DNA of 64,000 nt from Lutibacter sp. B1 (lineage in GTDB: Bacteria; Bacteroidota; Bacteroidia; Flavobacteriales; Flavobacteriaceae): positions 124,001 through 188,000 of the forward strand of contig NZ_JAAZUI010000003.1 in NCBI RefSeq assembly GCF_012524075.1, written 5' to 3'. The notes under the pieces were generated by a model. It was not told the origin of the DNA. It made no database searches and saw only the letters and a program-made list of their open reading frames with translations. Each line of letters starts with the position of its first letter. Position 1 is the first letter of the stretch. A program made the translations under genes and the position numbers. Positions 18,293 to 27,803 of the stretch are shown here, piece after piece.

Positions 18293-19396
18293 ATGAGAAA
18301 TTTAACGTTATTAATTATTTTAAGTTTGGCAGTTGCTTGTAACCAAAATAAAGATCAACAAAAATCAAAATATTTATCAGAAGATATAACATATCCAAAA
18401 CCTGAATTAAATGCTAAAAGTGCAACGTATTTGTATCATTTTGCATACGAATGCATTGATAAAGAATATCCCAATAAATTAGGACAGGTTTTAGGTGATA
18501 GCACATATTTAAAAGAACCTTCAGAACTGCATCCTGCTTTTTACGGCTGTTTCGATTGGCATTCTTCAGTTCATGGGCATTGGGCACTGTTAAATATTAT
18601 AAAACATCAACCTAATTTTGAGCTTAAAGAAGAAATTTGGCAAAAACTTAAAAAAAATATAACGAAAGAACATATTTTAAAGGAAGTTGACTATTTTGAT
18701 GATATTCATAATAAGAATTTTGAAAGAACGTATGGTTGGGCTTGGTTATTAAAAATTGCAGAAACTTTACAGGATTGGGATAATGATAATGCAAAAGAAT
18801 TATATACAAACTTGAAACCTTTGGTTGAATTGATTGAAAACAAATATGCCGAATTTTTACCTAAATTAAAGTATCCTATTAGAGTTGGTGAGCACCCAAA
18901 TACAGCTTTCGGAATGTCTTTTGCGTTAGATTACGCAAAAAAATATTCACCTAAACTAGATAGTATAATTACGCAAAAAGCTAAAGAATATTATTTAAAC
19001 GATAAAGGATGCCCAATAACTTGGGAACCCGGAGGTTTCGATTTTATATCACCTTGTTTACAAGAAGCTTCATTAATGTTAAAAGTGCTTCCAAAAGATG
19101 AATTTGAAATTTGGTTAGATGATTTTTTGCCAAATTTCAGAACCAATCCTACAGCGTATTTAAAAGTTGCTGAGGTAACTGACAGGTCTGATGGTAAGTT
19201 GGCTCATTTAGATGGTTTAAATTTTAGTAGAGCTTGGTGTTTGTATGAAATAGGAAAAGAGTTAAACAATAAAAAAATGCTCAATTTGGCAAATGAGCAT
19301 TTTAATTATAGTTATACAAAAATGGACTCCGGTGAATATGCCGGAGCTCATTGGCTAGCTTCTTTTGCTTTATATGCTATACTAAAAAGTAATTAA
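18293..19396 (+). CDS. DUF2891 lipoprotein
   Basis: Protein of 367 residues with a lipoprotein-type signal (LSLAVACNQN, Cys at 16) and the DUF2891 alpha-helical toroid-like domain, recognisable from HPAFYGCFDWHSSVHGHWAL, WAWLLKIAETL and LDGLNFSRAW. The conserved Trp-His and Glu residues suggest a sugar- or peptide-processing fold, but no activity is established. It follows the M28 peptidase closely. Its stop shares TTAA with the convergent pyk stop. Confidence 0.85.
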   Translation: MRNLTLLIILSLAVACNQNKDQQKSKYLSEDITYPKPELNAKSATYLYHFAYECIDKEYPNKLGQVLGDSTYLKEPSELHPAFYGCFDWHSSVHGHWALLNIIKHQPNFELKEEIWQKLKKNITKEHILKEVDYFDDIHNKNFERTYGWAWLLKIAETLQDWDNDNAKELYTNLKPLVELIENKYAEFLPKLKYPIRVGEHPNTAFGMSFALDYAKKYSPKLDSIITQKAKEYYLNDKGCPITWEPGGFDFISPCLQEASLMLKVLPKDEFEIWLDDFLPNFRTNPTAYLKVAEVTDRSDGKLAHLDGLNFSRAWCLYEIGKELNNKKMLNLANEHFNYSYTKMDSGEYAGAHWLASFALYAILKSN

Positions 19397-20838
19397 CTTT
19401 TAATAGGGGTTTTAAATTCGGTTATGCGAATGGTATTGGCCATACCTCTCTTTTTAACAGGCATAGAAGTAATGTTAATAGCGTACTCACCTTCGTTTAA
19501 GTAACCGCGTTTGTGCGCCAGATTATTGATGTCTTCAATAGTTTGATCGGTACTAACAAAGCGATCGTAAAATACACCTTTAACTCCCCACAATAAATTT
19601 AGCATGGCTAAAATTCTTCTGTTTGAAGAAAATACCAAAATATTTGATTTTGGTCTCCATGATGATATATGGAAAGCTGTAAAACCAGAGTCGGTTAATG
19701 TTGTAATTACTTCTGCGTCTATAGAATTAGCCATAAGTGCAGCTTGATGACAAATGGTTTTAGATATAAAACGTTCGTTAATACATTGTACATATTCTTC
19801 AGGTACTGATATTAAAGGTGAATTTTCAACGCTTTCAATAATTTTACGCATTTGCTTAATTACCTCTAATGGAAATTCTCCAACCGATGTCTCACCTGAA
19901 AGCATAACGGCATCTGCGCCATCCATAATAGAGTTTGCAACATCATTTACTTCTGCTCTTGTAGGAACTTGATTTGTAATCATTGTTTCCATCATTTGCG
20001 TTGCAATTATTACAGGAATATGTGCTTTTTTAGCTTTTAACACTAAACGTTTTTGAATTAACGGAACTTTTTCCATCGGTACTTCAACTCCTAAATCTCC
20101 ACGAGCCACCATCAAACCATCGCAATAAGGTGTTAATTTGTCAATATTAGCAACAGCTTCAGGTTTTTCAATTTTTGCAATTATAGGAATTTTATATGCT
20201 GAATGCTCTTTAATTATTTCTTTAAGATGTATTAAATCCTCAGGAGTTCTTACAAAAGATAATGCAATCCAATCAACTTCCATTTCAATAGCAAATAAAA
20301 CATCTTTTTTGTCTTTTTCGGTAAGTGCAGGTAAAGATATTTTTGTGTTAGGTAAGTTTACACCTTTTTTAGATTTTAATTTACCACCACGTAATACTTT
20401 TGTTGTAACATTTTTATCTCTATCGGTTGCAGTAACTTCAAATAAAAGTTTACCGTCATCAACTAAAATTTGCTCACCAACTTCAACATCTTTTGGGAAG
20501 TTTTGGTAGGTCATATAAGCTTTTTCGGCAGTTCCTTCGCATTTTTCAGTAGTAAAGGTAAAAGTATCGTCTATTTTTAAGTTTACGTTTTCAGCCATTA
20601 CGCCTACACGTAATTTAGGACCTTGTAAATCGGCTAAAACAGCAACATTAAATTCACGTCTTTTATTAATTTCTCTAATTATTTTTATTCTTTCTTCAAC
20701 ATCAGCATATTCTGCGTGTGAAAAATTAACTCTGAATACATTTACACCAGCTTCCATCATGTTTTCAATAATTTCCTTAGTGCCGCAAGCAGGGCCAAGG
20801 GTTGCAACTATTTTGGTGCGTTTTCTGTTTTTTGCCAT
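19393..20838 (-). CDS. pyk: Pyruvate kinase
   Basis: Glycolytic enzyme converting phosphoenolpyruvate and ADP to pyruvate and ATP. It has 481 residues with the N-terminal KRTKIVATLGPACG, the B-domain, the substrate-binding ADLQGPKLRVG, the signature IIAKIEKPEAVANID, MVARGDLGVEV and the metal region MDGADAVMLSGETSVG. The C-terminal domain contains the allosteric-type pocket. It lies 2 bases after the IPExxxVDY gene on the same strand, an arrangement typical of Bacteroidetes. Confidence 0.97.
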   Translation of the reverse strand: MAKNRKRTKIVATLGPACGTKEIIENMMEAGVNVFRVNFSHAEYADVEERIKIIREINKRREFNVAVLADLQGPKLRVGVMAENVNLKIDDTFTFTTEKCEGTAEKAYMTYQNFPKDVEVGEQILVDDGKLLFEVTATDRDKNVTTKVLRGGKLKSKKGVNLPNTKISLPALTEKDKKDVLFAIEMEVDWIALSFVRTPEDLIHLKEIIKEHSAYKIPIIAKIEKPEAVANIDKLTPYCDGLMVARGDLGVEVPMEKVPLIQKRLVLKAKKAHIPVIIATQMMETMITNQVPTRAEVNDVANSIMDGADAVMLSGETSVGEFPLEVIKQMRKIIESVENSPLISVPEEYVQCINERFISKTICHQAALMANSIDAEVITTLTDSGFTAFHISSWRPKSNILVFSSNRRILAMLNLLWGVKGVFYDRFVSTDQTIEDINNLAHKRGYLNEGEYAINITSMPVKKRGMANTIRITEFKTPIKS

Positions 20839-20840
20839 TG

Positions 20841-21299
20841 TTAAAAAATTAGATTATTTTTTGATTTTAATATACTTGGTTCAATTGAGTATGAAGTTAT
20901 TATTTGGTTAATTTTATTTAAATTTTCAACTAATTTTATGCTGAAACTTTGGCTGTTACAACCTTCAATTTTTAAAAAAAAATCAACTTTCTTTTTTTCC
21001 GGTATTAAATAATAGGTTGTGCTATAATTACCTCCAAATAACCCTTCATTATTTTTATCGTTTTCAAGTTGTATATCCTTGTTATTTATTAAATAATAAT
21101 TAATAAAATTAATATCATCTTTATACTCAAACATTGGGAATTCTGCATTTGAATCTTTAAAATCTAAATGATGTTTAAACCTTACAAATTTAGTTTTTAA
21201 ATGCTTGTTTATTAGATATGCCAACCTGTAATCTTCTTCAGTTGAGTGAATACCTATTAATGAATAATCATCTTCTAAATCAAGTGTTAATAGTTGCAT
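20841..21299 (-). CDS. IPExxxVDY family protein
   Basis: Protein of 152 residues with the family signature IPEKKKVDF (the last residue is Phe where the name has Tyr). The family is restricted to Bacteroidetes and is encoded beside pyk and rnc, as here. It is soluble, with no signal peptide. Function is unknown; the conserved location suggests a link to central metabolism or simply an old operon. Confidence 0.85.
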   Translation of the reverse strand: MQLLTLDLEDDYSLIGIHSTEEDYRLAYLINKHLKTKFVRFKHHLDFKDSNAEFPMFEYKDDINFINYYLINNKDIQLENDKNNEGLFGGNYSTTYYLIPEKKKVDFFLKIEGCNSQSFSIKLVENLNKINQIITSYSIEPSILKSKNNLIF

Positions 21300-21356
21300 A
21301 TAAAAAATGAATATTGATATTGCAAAAGTACCATTGTTTAATTATAGTAACTAATT

Positions 21357-21382
21357 ATTTTACGAAAGCGTATTCGTAAAAT
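21357..21382 (-). terminator. Hairpin after rnc
   Basis: ATTTTACGAA (21357-21366) and TTCGTAAAAT (21373-21382) form a perfect ten-base stem with a six-base loop, starting six bases beyond the rnc stop. The following U-run is weak, so it may end the acpP-fabF-rnc transcript or only protect its 3' end. Confidence 0.55.
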
Positions 21383-21387
21383 TCATT

Positions 21388-22128
21388 TTAAGAGTTCGAC
21401 ATTTCATTTTGGAAAGCGTAATATGCTCTTTTAGAAGCTGTTTCTTCAGCTTTTTTCTTTGAAGTTGCTCTTCCTTTAGCTATTATTTTACCTTCTAAAT
21501 ATAATTTAACACTAAAATGCATTACTTCATCATTTCCGGTGTCTTCATAAACGTCATAAAGAAAATCTTTTTTCTGTTTTTGGCACCATTCAATAAATAA
21601 GCTTTTATAGCTTGTTATTTTACCTTCTAATTTTGGAACATCTATATAAGGTACTATTACGCGTTTATTTATAAATTTTTTACAATAATTATAGCCTCTA
21701 TCTAAATAAATAGCCCCAATTAACGCTTCAAAAACGTTTCCATGAATATTTTCACCAAATTTTGATCTTGAAATACTGCTTTTTACAAAGCGTAATAAGT
21801 CTAAATCTCTTCCTAATTCATTCAAATGTTCTCTACTAACTATTTTAGAACGCATTTGAGTAAGATATCCTTCATCTCCGGAAGGAACTTCTTGGAATAA
21901 ATAGGAAGCTATAACTGCACTAAGCATAGCATCTCCTAAAAATTCTAAACGTTCAAAATTAACAGGATGTCCTGTAGTTTTATCTACAGCTTTTATTGAA
22001 CGATGAATAAAAGCCTTTTTGTAAAGTTCAATATTTTTAGGGGTAAAACCTATAATCTTTTTTAAATCAACAAAAAATACCTCGTCTTCTTTTGAGCGAG
22101 TTTCAATAATTTTTCGAATGAAGTTCAT
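21388..22128 (-). CDS. rnc: Ribonuclease III
   Basis: Double-strand-specific endoribonuclease for rRNA and mRNA processing, 246 residues. The catalytic signature ERLEFLGDAMLSAVIASYLF is intact, the second acidic cluster is present (VFEALIGAIYLDRGY), and a dsRNA-binding domain occupies about 165-240 (YKSLFIEWCQKQKKD to ASKRAYYAF). It is the third gene of acpP-fabF-rnc, 15 bases after fabF. Confidence 0.96.
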   Translation of the reverse strand: MNFIRKIIETRSKEDEVFFVDLKKIIGFTPKNIELYKKAFIHRSIKAVDKTTGHPVNFERLEFLGDAMLSAVIASYLFQEVPSGDEGYLTQMRSKIVSREHLNELGRDLDLLRFVKSSISRSKFGENIHGNVFEALIGAIYLDRGYNYCKKFINKRVIVPYIDVPKLEGKITSYKSLFIEWCQKQKKDFLYDVYEDTGNDEVMHFSVKLYLEGKIIAKGRATSKKKAEETASKRAYYAFQNEMSNS

Positions 22129-22143
22129 TCAGTTTTGTTGTTG

Positions 22144-23394
22144 TTAGTCAAGTTTTTTAAAAAGAACACAAGCATTGTGTCCTCCAAAGCCAAATGTGTT
22201 GCTCATAGCAACATTTACATTACGTTTTTGTGCTTTGTTAAACGTAAAGTTTAATTTACTGTCAATTTGATCATCATCGGTAAAATGATTTATTGTAGGA
22301 GGTACTATTCCATTTTTAATTGCTAGTATTGAAGCAATAGCTTCTACAGCTCCTGCAGCACCTAATAAGTGACCCGTCATTGACTTGGTTGAATTAATGT
22401 TTAGTTTGTAAGCATGATCTCCAAAAACATCAACAATTGCTTTTGATTCGGCAATATCACCCAAAGGAGTAGCTGTACCATGCATATTAATAGCATCAAC
22501 ATCTTCAGGTTTTAAACCGGCATCTTTTAAGCAGTTTATCATTACACTTTTAGCTCCTAAACCATCAGGATGTGGAGCGGTAATATGGAATGCATCGGCA
22601 GATAAACCTCCACCGCTTATTTCAGCGTAAATTTTGGCTCCTCGTGCTTTTGCGTATTCATATTCTTCTAGTATAAGTGTTCCCGAACCTTCTCCCAAAA
22701 CAAAACCTTCTCTGTCTTTATCAAAAGGGCGAGAAGCAGTTGCAGGGTCATCATTTCTTGTAGAAAGTGCTTGTAAGGAGTTAAAACCTCCCATACCTGC
22801 CATTGTAACAGCAGCTTCGGAACCTCCTGATATCATAACATCAGCATATCCTAATCGAATGTAATTTAATGCGTCAATTAGTGCGTTTGCTGAAGATGCG
22901 CAAGCTGAAACAGTAGCGAAGTTTGGACCTCTAAATCCATATTTGATTGAGATTTGGCCTGGTGCAATATCTGCAATCATTTTTGGAATAAAGAAAGGGT
23001 TAAATCTTGGTGTACCATCACCGGAAGCAAAATTCAAAACCTCATTTTGAAAGGTTTCTAAGCCACCAATACCGGCACCCCAAATAACACCAACTCTATC
23101 TTTATCAATTTTTTCTAAATCTAATTTTGAATCGATAATAGCTTCATCAGTAGATACCATAGCATACTGAGTAAATCTATCCATCTTTCGAGCTTCTTTT
23201 CTGTCAATATATTGAGTGACATCAAAGTTTTTCAGTTCACAGGCAAAACGAGTTTTGAACTTGGTTGCATCAAAATATGTAATTGGAGCTGCCCCGCTAA
23301 CACCGTTAATGAGGCCGTTCCAATATTGCTCGATATTATTACCTATTGGCGTTAATGCACCAAGTCCAGTTATAACAACTCGTTTGATCTCCAT
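22144..23394 (-). CDS. fabF: Beta-ketoacyl-ACP synthase II
   Basis: Condensing enzyme of type II fatty acid synthesis, elongating acyl-ACP with malonyl-ACP. It has 416 residues with the catalytic Cys165 (TVSACASSANAL) and the two His motifs MHGTATPLGD (about 305) and TGHLLGAAGAVEA (about 342); the C-terminal NTFGFGGHNA is also typical. It lies 7 bases after acpP, the usual cluster, and 15 bases before rnc. Confidence 0.97.
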   Translation of the reverse strand: MEIKRVVITGLGALTPIGNNIEQYWNGLINGVSGAAPITYFDATKFKTRFACELKNFDVTQYIDRKEARKMDRFTQYAMVSTDEAIIDSKLDLEKIDKDRVGVIWGAGIGGLETFQNEVLNFASGDGTPRFNPFFIPKMIADIAPGQISIKYGFRGPNFATVSACASSANALIDALNYIRLGYADVMISGGSEAAVTMAGMGGFNSLQALSTRNDDPATASRPFDKDREGFVLGEGSGTLILEEYEYAKARGAKIYAEISGGGLSADAFHITAPHPDGLGAKSVMINCLKDAGLKPEDVDAINMHGTATPLGDIAESKAIVDVFGDHAYKLNINSTKSMTGHLLGAAGAVEAIASILAIKNGIVPPTINHFTDDDQIDSKLNFTFNKAQKRNVNVAMSNTFGFGGHNACVLFKKLD

Positions 23395-23401
23395 ATAAAA
23401 A

Positions 23402-23638
23402 TTACTTTTTTGCTTCTTCTATATAGCTAATTGCTTGACCTACAGTACCGATGTTTTCAGCTTGATCATCTGGGATTTGAATATCAAATTCTTTTTCAAA
23501 TTCCATGATTAATTCAACAGTATCAAGTGAGTCTGCTCCTAAGTCGTTAGTGAAGCTTGCTTCTGTTGTTACTTCATTTTCGTCAACGCCTAACTTATCT
23601 ACGATAATGGCTTTTACTCTTGATGCAATGTCTGACAT
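23402..23638 (-). CDS. acpP: Acyl carrier protein
   Basis: Acidic 78-residue four-helix carrier protein with the phosphopantetheine attachment site Ser37 in [12 protein letters not shown]. It shuttles acyl chains in fatty acid synthesis and is the first gene of acpP-fabF-rnc. A well-formed promoter lies 31 bases upstream. Confidence 0.97.
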   Translation of the reverse strand: MSDIASRVKAIIVDKLGVDENEVTTEASFTNDLGADSLDTVELIMEFEKEFDIQIPDDQAENIGTVGQAISYIEEAKK

Positions 23639-23668
23639 AATTCTTTAATTTTAAATTTAATTACTGGG

Positions 23669-23697
23669 CAAAAATATAAAACTTTATTTAAAACAAA
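23669..23697 (-). promoter_or_regulatory. Promoter of the acpP-fabF-rnc operon
   Basis: Read on the minus strand, TTTG (23694-23697) and TATTTTTG (23669-23676) are 17 bases apart and match the Bacteroidetes -33/-7 pattern. The acpP start lies 31 bases downstream. Confidence 0.65.
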
Positions 23698-23810
23698 ATC
23701 GTTTAATTGATAAAAGATGAATTCTAATACTTAAAATTATACAAAGTTTTTTTATTTAGCCAGTAAAAGTTGTTAATAATTTATTTTATTTGCTAAACAA
23801 CATTATAGAT

Positions 23811-24386
23811 ATGAAACGTATAATTATACTTGCTTCTGGTTCTGGCACAAATGCCGAAAACATTATAAAGTATTTTAATAATCACAAATCGATTTCTGTT
23901 GTTCAGGTGCTTTCTAACAAGAAAGATGCCAAAGTATTGGATAGGGCTAAAAGGTTAAAAGTGAGTAATTTAAGTTTTGATAAAAATGCTTTTGTTAATT
24001 CAAATGAAGTGTTGGATATTTTAAAAAATAATGCCGATTATATTATTTTAGCCGGGTTTTTATGGAAAATACCAGCGAAAATTATAGAAGCTTTTCCTAA
24101 TAAAATTATTAATATTCACCCTGCTTTATTGCCAAAATATGGAGGAAAAGGTATGTATGGTGTGCATGTGCATAACGAAGTTGTAAAAAATAAAGAAAAA
24201 GAAAGCGGTATAACAATACACTATGTTAATGAAAATTATGACGAAGGAGCAATTATTTTTCAGAAAAGTGTAAAAATTATACCTGAAGATACTCCTAATG
24301 ATGTTGCAAATAAAGTTCATAAATTAGAATATGAATATTTTCCTAAAATTATTGAAAAAGTTATTTTAGAGAATGACAAAAACTAG
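23811..24386 (+). CDS. purN: Phosphoribosylglycinamide formyltransferase
   Basis: Purine biosynthesis enzyme that transfers a formyl group from 10-formyl-THF to GAR. It has 191 residues with the N-terminal GAR-binding loop ILASGSGTNAENI, the catalytic region INIHPALLPKYGGKGMYG and the folate site VNENYDEGAIIFQ. The start is the ATG at 23811 (MKRIIILASG); an upstream in-frame start would add seven residues before the first beta strand. It overlaps rnhA by 14 bases. Confidence 0.94.
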   Translation: MKRIIILASGSGTNAENIIKYFNNHKSISVVQVLSNKKDAKVLDRAKRLKVSNLSFDKNAFVNSNEVLDILKNNADYIILAGFLWKIPAKIIEAFPNKIINIHPALLPKYGGKGMYGVHVHNEVVKNKEKESGITIHYVNENYDEGAIIFQKSVKIIPEDTPNDVANKVHKLEYEYFPKIIEKVILENDKN

Positions 24387-24861
24387 TGAGGTACATATTT
24401 TTACTGATGGTGCTTGTAGTGGAAACCCAGGTCCCGGAGGTTATGGTATTGTAATGGAGTGGGTTGGTAAACCTTATAAAAAAGAGTTTTCAGAAGGGTT
24501 TAAAAGAACTACAAATAACAGGATGGAATTGTTAGCGGTTATTGTTGCGCTAGAAAAAATGAAAACATCTGATGTAAAAATTACTATTTTTTCCGATTCC
24601 AAATATGTTGTTGATGCAGTGGAGAAAAAGTGGTTGTTAGGGTGGCAAAAAAAACAATTCAAAGATGTTAAAAATCCTGACTTATGGAAAAGATTCCTGA
24701 AAGTCTACAATCCTAAAAATACAGTTTTTAAATGGGTAAAAGGGCATAATAATCATCAGCAGAATGAACGTTGTGACTTTTTGGCTGTTGAAGCAGCTAA
24801 AAAAGAGAATTTAAAAGATGATGTAGGTTACGGTAATAATGGAGAAAAATTACTCTTTTAA
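24373..24861 (+). CDS. rnhA: Ribonuclease HI
   Basis: Degrades the RNA strand of RNA-DNA hybrids. Its 162 residues contain the four catalytic acids in HIFTDGACSGNPGPGGYG (Asp), NNRMELLAVIVALE (Glu), IFSDSKYVVDAV (Asp) and NERCDFLAVEAA (Asp). The basic protrusion WLLGWQKKQFKDVKN is also present. It starts within the purN 3' end (14-base overlap) and its own 3' end overlaps the convergent lipoprotein gene by 12 bases. Confidence 0.95.
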   Translation: MTKTSEVHIFTDGACSGNPGPGGYGIVMEWVGKPYKKEFSEGFKRTTNNRMELLAVIVALEKMKTSDVKITIFSDSKYVVDAVEKKWLLGWQKKQFKDVKNPDLWKRFLKVYNPKNTVFKWVKGHNNHQQNERCDFLAVEAAKKENLKDDVGYGNNGEKLLF

Positions 24862-25263
24862 TAAGACAAATTCTTGTAAGGTATTTATTAGATTTTCTAT
24901 TCCTTTAGGTAAGTTATTGTGCTCAAATTCAAAATTATAATCGGCTTCATTAAGTTTTAGTTTGAAATTTGCAGGAATTGCTTTGTCTACGGCAACATTT
25001 TCTGCTGAAAGATTGTTTTTCAATTTGGAAAAATCAATTTCTGAAATTATTTTTTGTAGCTCTGCAAGCTTTTTATTAGTTAAAACTTTTTTTGAGATAT
25101 TGTTATTTTCAGAAATTTCTAATGTGTTTTCTTTTAAATTTATGGTTAAATGATAACCTCTTGTTTGTGCAACATAGCTTAATTCAGTTTTTGTACTATT
25201 TTCCTGGCTTTTACATGAAATAGAAATGATGAATACTATTAAAATTGTACTATAAAGTTTCAT
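24850..25263 (-). CDS. Small hypothetical lipoprotein
   Basis: Protein of 137 residues with a lipoprotein signal (IVFIISISCKSQ, Cys at 17). The mature part is a single beta-rich domain (YHLTINLKENTLEISEN; KLKLNEADYNFEFEHN). I do not recognise a named family. It ends 12 bases inside rnhA on the opposite strand and is separated from the M43 protease gene by a terminator, so it is probably transcribed alone. Confidence 0.75.
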   Translation of the reverse strand: MKLYSTILIVFIISISCKSQENSTKTELSYVAQTRGYHLTINLKENTLEISENNNISKKVLTNKKLAELQKIISEIDFSKLKNNLSAENVAVDKAIPANFKLKLNEADYNFEFEHNNLPKGIENLINTLQEFVLLKE

Positions 25264-25293
25264 TTAAAGTGTTTTAGATATTTAAAGATATTA

Positions 25294-25321
25294 AAAAAAG
25301 GAGCAATTTGCTCCTTTTTTT
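25294..25321 (-). terminator. Terminator of the M43 protease gene
   Basis: GGAGCAA/TTGCTCC (25300-25314) flanked by an A-run on the left and T-run on the right. It lies about 20 bases after the protease stop on the minus strand and can also act in the other direction. Confidence 0.8.
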
Positions 25322-25342
25322 GATTTTAGAGATATGATGTGT

Positions 25343-26404
25343 TTAATTTATAAAGCTTTCTCTTGCTCCTCCAGAAGCGAATAGAGCTCTCATTCTATCA
25401 TTTTGACCAATTGTGAACATATACATACAATCGTCATAAACATAGTCCATGTAGTTCATAGTCATGTCGTTTGTTTTACATTTCACAGTTGGATAAGTTG
25501 GGCAACCATAGTTTGCACTATCTGATGTTGGGGTGTCATCAACAAAATCATCTTGACGGCATCTACCATCACCCCATATGTGACGTAAATTTAACCAGTG
25601 ACCAATCTCATGAGTTGCAGTTCTACCGTGTCCGTATACACCACCAGCCGCATTTTTACCAAAATAATCAGAACCAATAACAACACCATCGGTAACTAAA
25701 GTTCCTCCCGGGAACTGTGCATAACCTAATATTCCACCACCTATTTCACAAACCCAAAGGTTTAAATAAGTTGTTGGGTCAGTAGCGTCAATTCCTCCTT
25801 CGCTTGAGTATTTCATAGCGTCGCTTGTTCCCCAAGTAGTTTTTGTAGATGTTTTTCTGTTAACTCCTGCAAGTGTAAAAGTAATATCAGCATTGGCAAC
25901 TAAATCAGCAAATTCTGCAGGAACACTACTTGTATTAGAATTGTTATTGTTAAAATCTTCATTTAAAATAGCTATTTGAGAATCAATATGTGCTTGTGTT
26001 ACCGGGTGAGCAGCGTCTTCAAGAATATTTACAATAACAGGAATAGTAATAGTACCTGTATATACAGGATCTGTAGTTGGGTCAGGAGTTGTTCCTCCAC
26101 CTCCGGGAGTTCCGCTAGGTTTTTTTGCAGAAATAAAAGTTCTGGTATGTTTTTCAATGGCAAACATTCTATTTTCCAACCCGGGATTTTCTTTTAGTTG
26201 TCTGTTCAAAACTTTCATACTGTAACATTTATCATTTTTAGCTCCTTCTGATGCTTTTGAAGATAGGTCATCATAAGTATACACATAAAAATCGCTCATG
26301 TCTATGTTTACAGCTTCTTGATTTGGAATTACTTCATCAGAATTATTCTGACATGCCACTACTGTTAATGCCACAGCAGCAAAAGTAAAAATTAGTTTTT
26401 TCAT
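25343..26404 (-). CDS. M43 family zinc metalloprotease lipoprotein
   Basis: Secreted metalloprotease of the pappalysin/cytophagalysin type, 353 residues. The lipobox is TVVACQNN (Cys at 18), suggesting anchoring in the outer membrane. A Gly/Pro/Thr-rich linker (about 97-115) precedes the catalytic domain with the zinc motif HEIGHWLNLRH (from about 265) and the Met-turn MNYMDYVYDDCMY. Paired cysteines in CRQDD, YGCP, VKCK and DDCM should form the family disulfides. There is no T9SS C-terminal domain, so lipoprotein export is the likely route. Substrate unknown. Confidence 0.88.
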   Translation of the reverse strand: MKKLIFTFAAVALTVVACQNNSDEVIPNQEAVNIDMSDFYVYTYDDLSSKASEGAKNDKCYSMKVLNRQLKENPGLENRMFAIEKHTRTFISAKKPSGTPGGGGTTPDPTTDPVYTGTITIPVIVNILEDAAHPVTQAHIDSQIAILNEDFNNNNSNTSSVPAEFADLVANADITFTLAGVNRKTSTKTTWGTSDAMKYSSEGGIDATDPTTYLNLWVCEIGGGILGYAQFPGGTLVTDGVVIGSDYFGKNAAGGVYGHGRTATHEIGHWLNLRHIWGDGRCRQDDFVDDTPTSDSANYGCPTYPTVKCKTNDMTMNYMDYVYDDCMYMFTIGQNDRMRALFASGGARESFIN

Positions 26405-26580
26405 AAATTGTTTAAATAAATTTTGGTTAATAATTGGGGTTAAATCTTTTTACTAAGCCCGCCGAATTTATTAAAAAAAAGTTAAAAAGCAATTAATTGT
26501 GTAAAAAAAAAGAAAAAACATTGTAATATGTAAACTATATAAATGTTTTTATTATTCTTTTCTCAGTTGATATTTTTCTA

Positions 26581-27795
26581 TTATGAAAGCATCATTTTTG
26601 CTTTAAGTAAAGCTTCGTACAATAAGTCAATTTCTTCAAATGTATTGTAGAATGAAAAAGAGGCTCTAACTGTACCCGGAATTTTATAAAAATCCATGAT
26701 AGGTTGGGCGCAGTGATGACCGGTTCTAACGGCAATACCCAGTTTGTCTATTATTGAACCAATGTCGTATGGATGAATGTTGCCAATATTGAATGAAAGA
26801 ACAGATGTTTTTTCTTTAGCAGTTCCGTATATCCTTAAGCCTTCAATTTGCAACAGTTTTTTTGTGGCGTAGTTTAATAATTCTGTTTCGTAGGCAGAGA
26901 TATTGTCAAATCCTAAATTGTTTAAATAATCAATGGCGGTTCCAAAAGCAATAACTCCTGCTATGTTTGGTGTGCCTGCTTCAAATTTATGAGGTAAATC
27001 GGCATACGTTGTTTTTTCAAAAGTTACTTGCTTAATCATTTCACCACCACCTTGGTAAGGAGGTAATTTATTTAACCATTCCTCTTTTCCGTATAAAATT
27101 CCAACTCCTGTTGGTCCACATAGTTTATGTGCAGATGCTACATAAAAGTCTACATTTAATTCCTGAACATCAGGTTTAATATGTGGACAAGCCTGCGCAC
27201 CATCAATTAAAACAGCAGCATTAACTGCATGAGCTTTGTCTATAATTTGTTTGATAGGATTGATAGTTCCTAAAGCGTTGGAAACATGATTTACAAAAAC
27301 CAATTTAGTTTTGTTCGAAAGTATTTTGTTGTACGCATCCATCAATAATTCCCCTTCATCATTCATAGGAATTACTTTTAAAATAGCTCCGGTTCGTTCA
27401 CATAGCATTTGCCAAGGAACAATATTAGAATGGTGTTCCATTGCCGAAACAATAATTTCATCATCCTTTTGTAATAAGGAAGTAAAACCTGTTGCAACAA
27501 TATTTATACTGTGAGTAGTACCTGCGGTTAAAATGATTTCATAGTTCTTTTTTGCATTAAAATGATGTTGCAATTTTATGCGAGCTTGTTCGTACGCATC
27601 AGTAGCTTTTTGACTAAGAGTGTGAACACCTCTATGAATATTTGCATTTAAAGTTGAGTAATAGTTAACAATACTGTCAATAACAACCTGAGGTTTTTGG
27701 CTTGTTGCAGCATTATCTAAATACACTAATGGTTTTCCGTTTACGGTTTGTGTAAGTATTGGAAAATCGGCACGAACTTTATTGATATCTATCAT
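26581..27795 (-). CDS. sufS: SufS cysteine desulfurase
   Basis: PLP enzyme that takes sulfur from cysteine for Fe-S cluster assembly, 404 residues. The PLP lysine is Lys224 (ASAHKLCGPTGVG) and the sulfur-accepting Cys362 is in VRTGHHCAQPIMDF, the SufS-type short loop. The ATG at 27795 (MIDINKVRADFPIL) is preferred over an in-frame GTG two codons upstream. It is 25 kb from sufABCD here but shares a candidate operator with that operon (27804-27820). Confidence 0.93.
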   Translation of the reverse strand: MIDINKVRADFPILTQTVNGKPLVYLDNAATSQKPQVVIDSIVNYYSTLNANIHRGVHTLSQKATDAYEQARIKLQHHFNAKKNYEIILTAGTTHSINIVATGFTSLLQKDDEIIVSAMEHHSNIVPWQMLCERTGAILKVIPMNDEGELLMDAYNKILSNKTKLVFVNHVSNALGTINPIKQIIDKAHAVNAAVLIDGAQACPHIKPDVQELNVDFYVASAHKLCGPTGVGILYGKEEWLNKLPPYQGGGEMIKQVTFEKTTYADLPHKFEAGTPNIAGVIAFGTAIDYLNNLGFDNISAYETELLNYATKKLLQIEGLRIYGTAKEKTSVLSFNIGNIHPYDIGSIIDKLGIAVRTGHHCAQPIMDFYKIPGTVRASFSFYNTFEEIDLLYEALLKAKMMLS

Positions 27796-27803
27796 TTTCA
27801 CTT

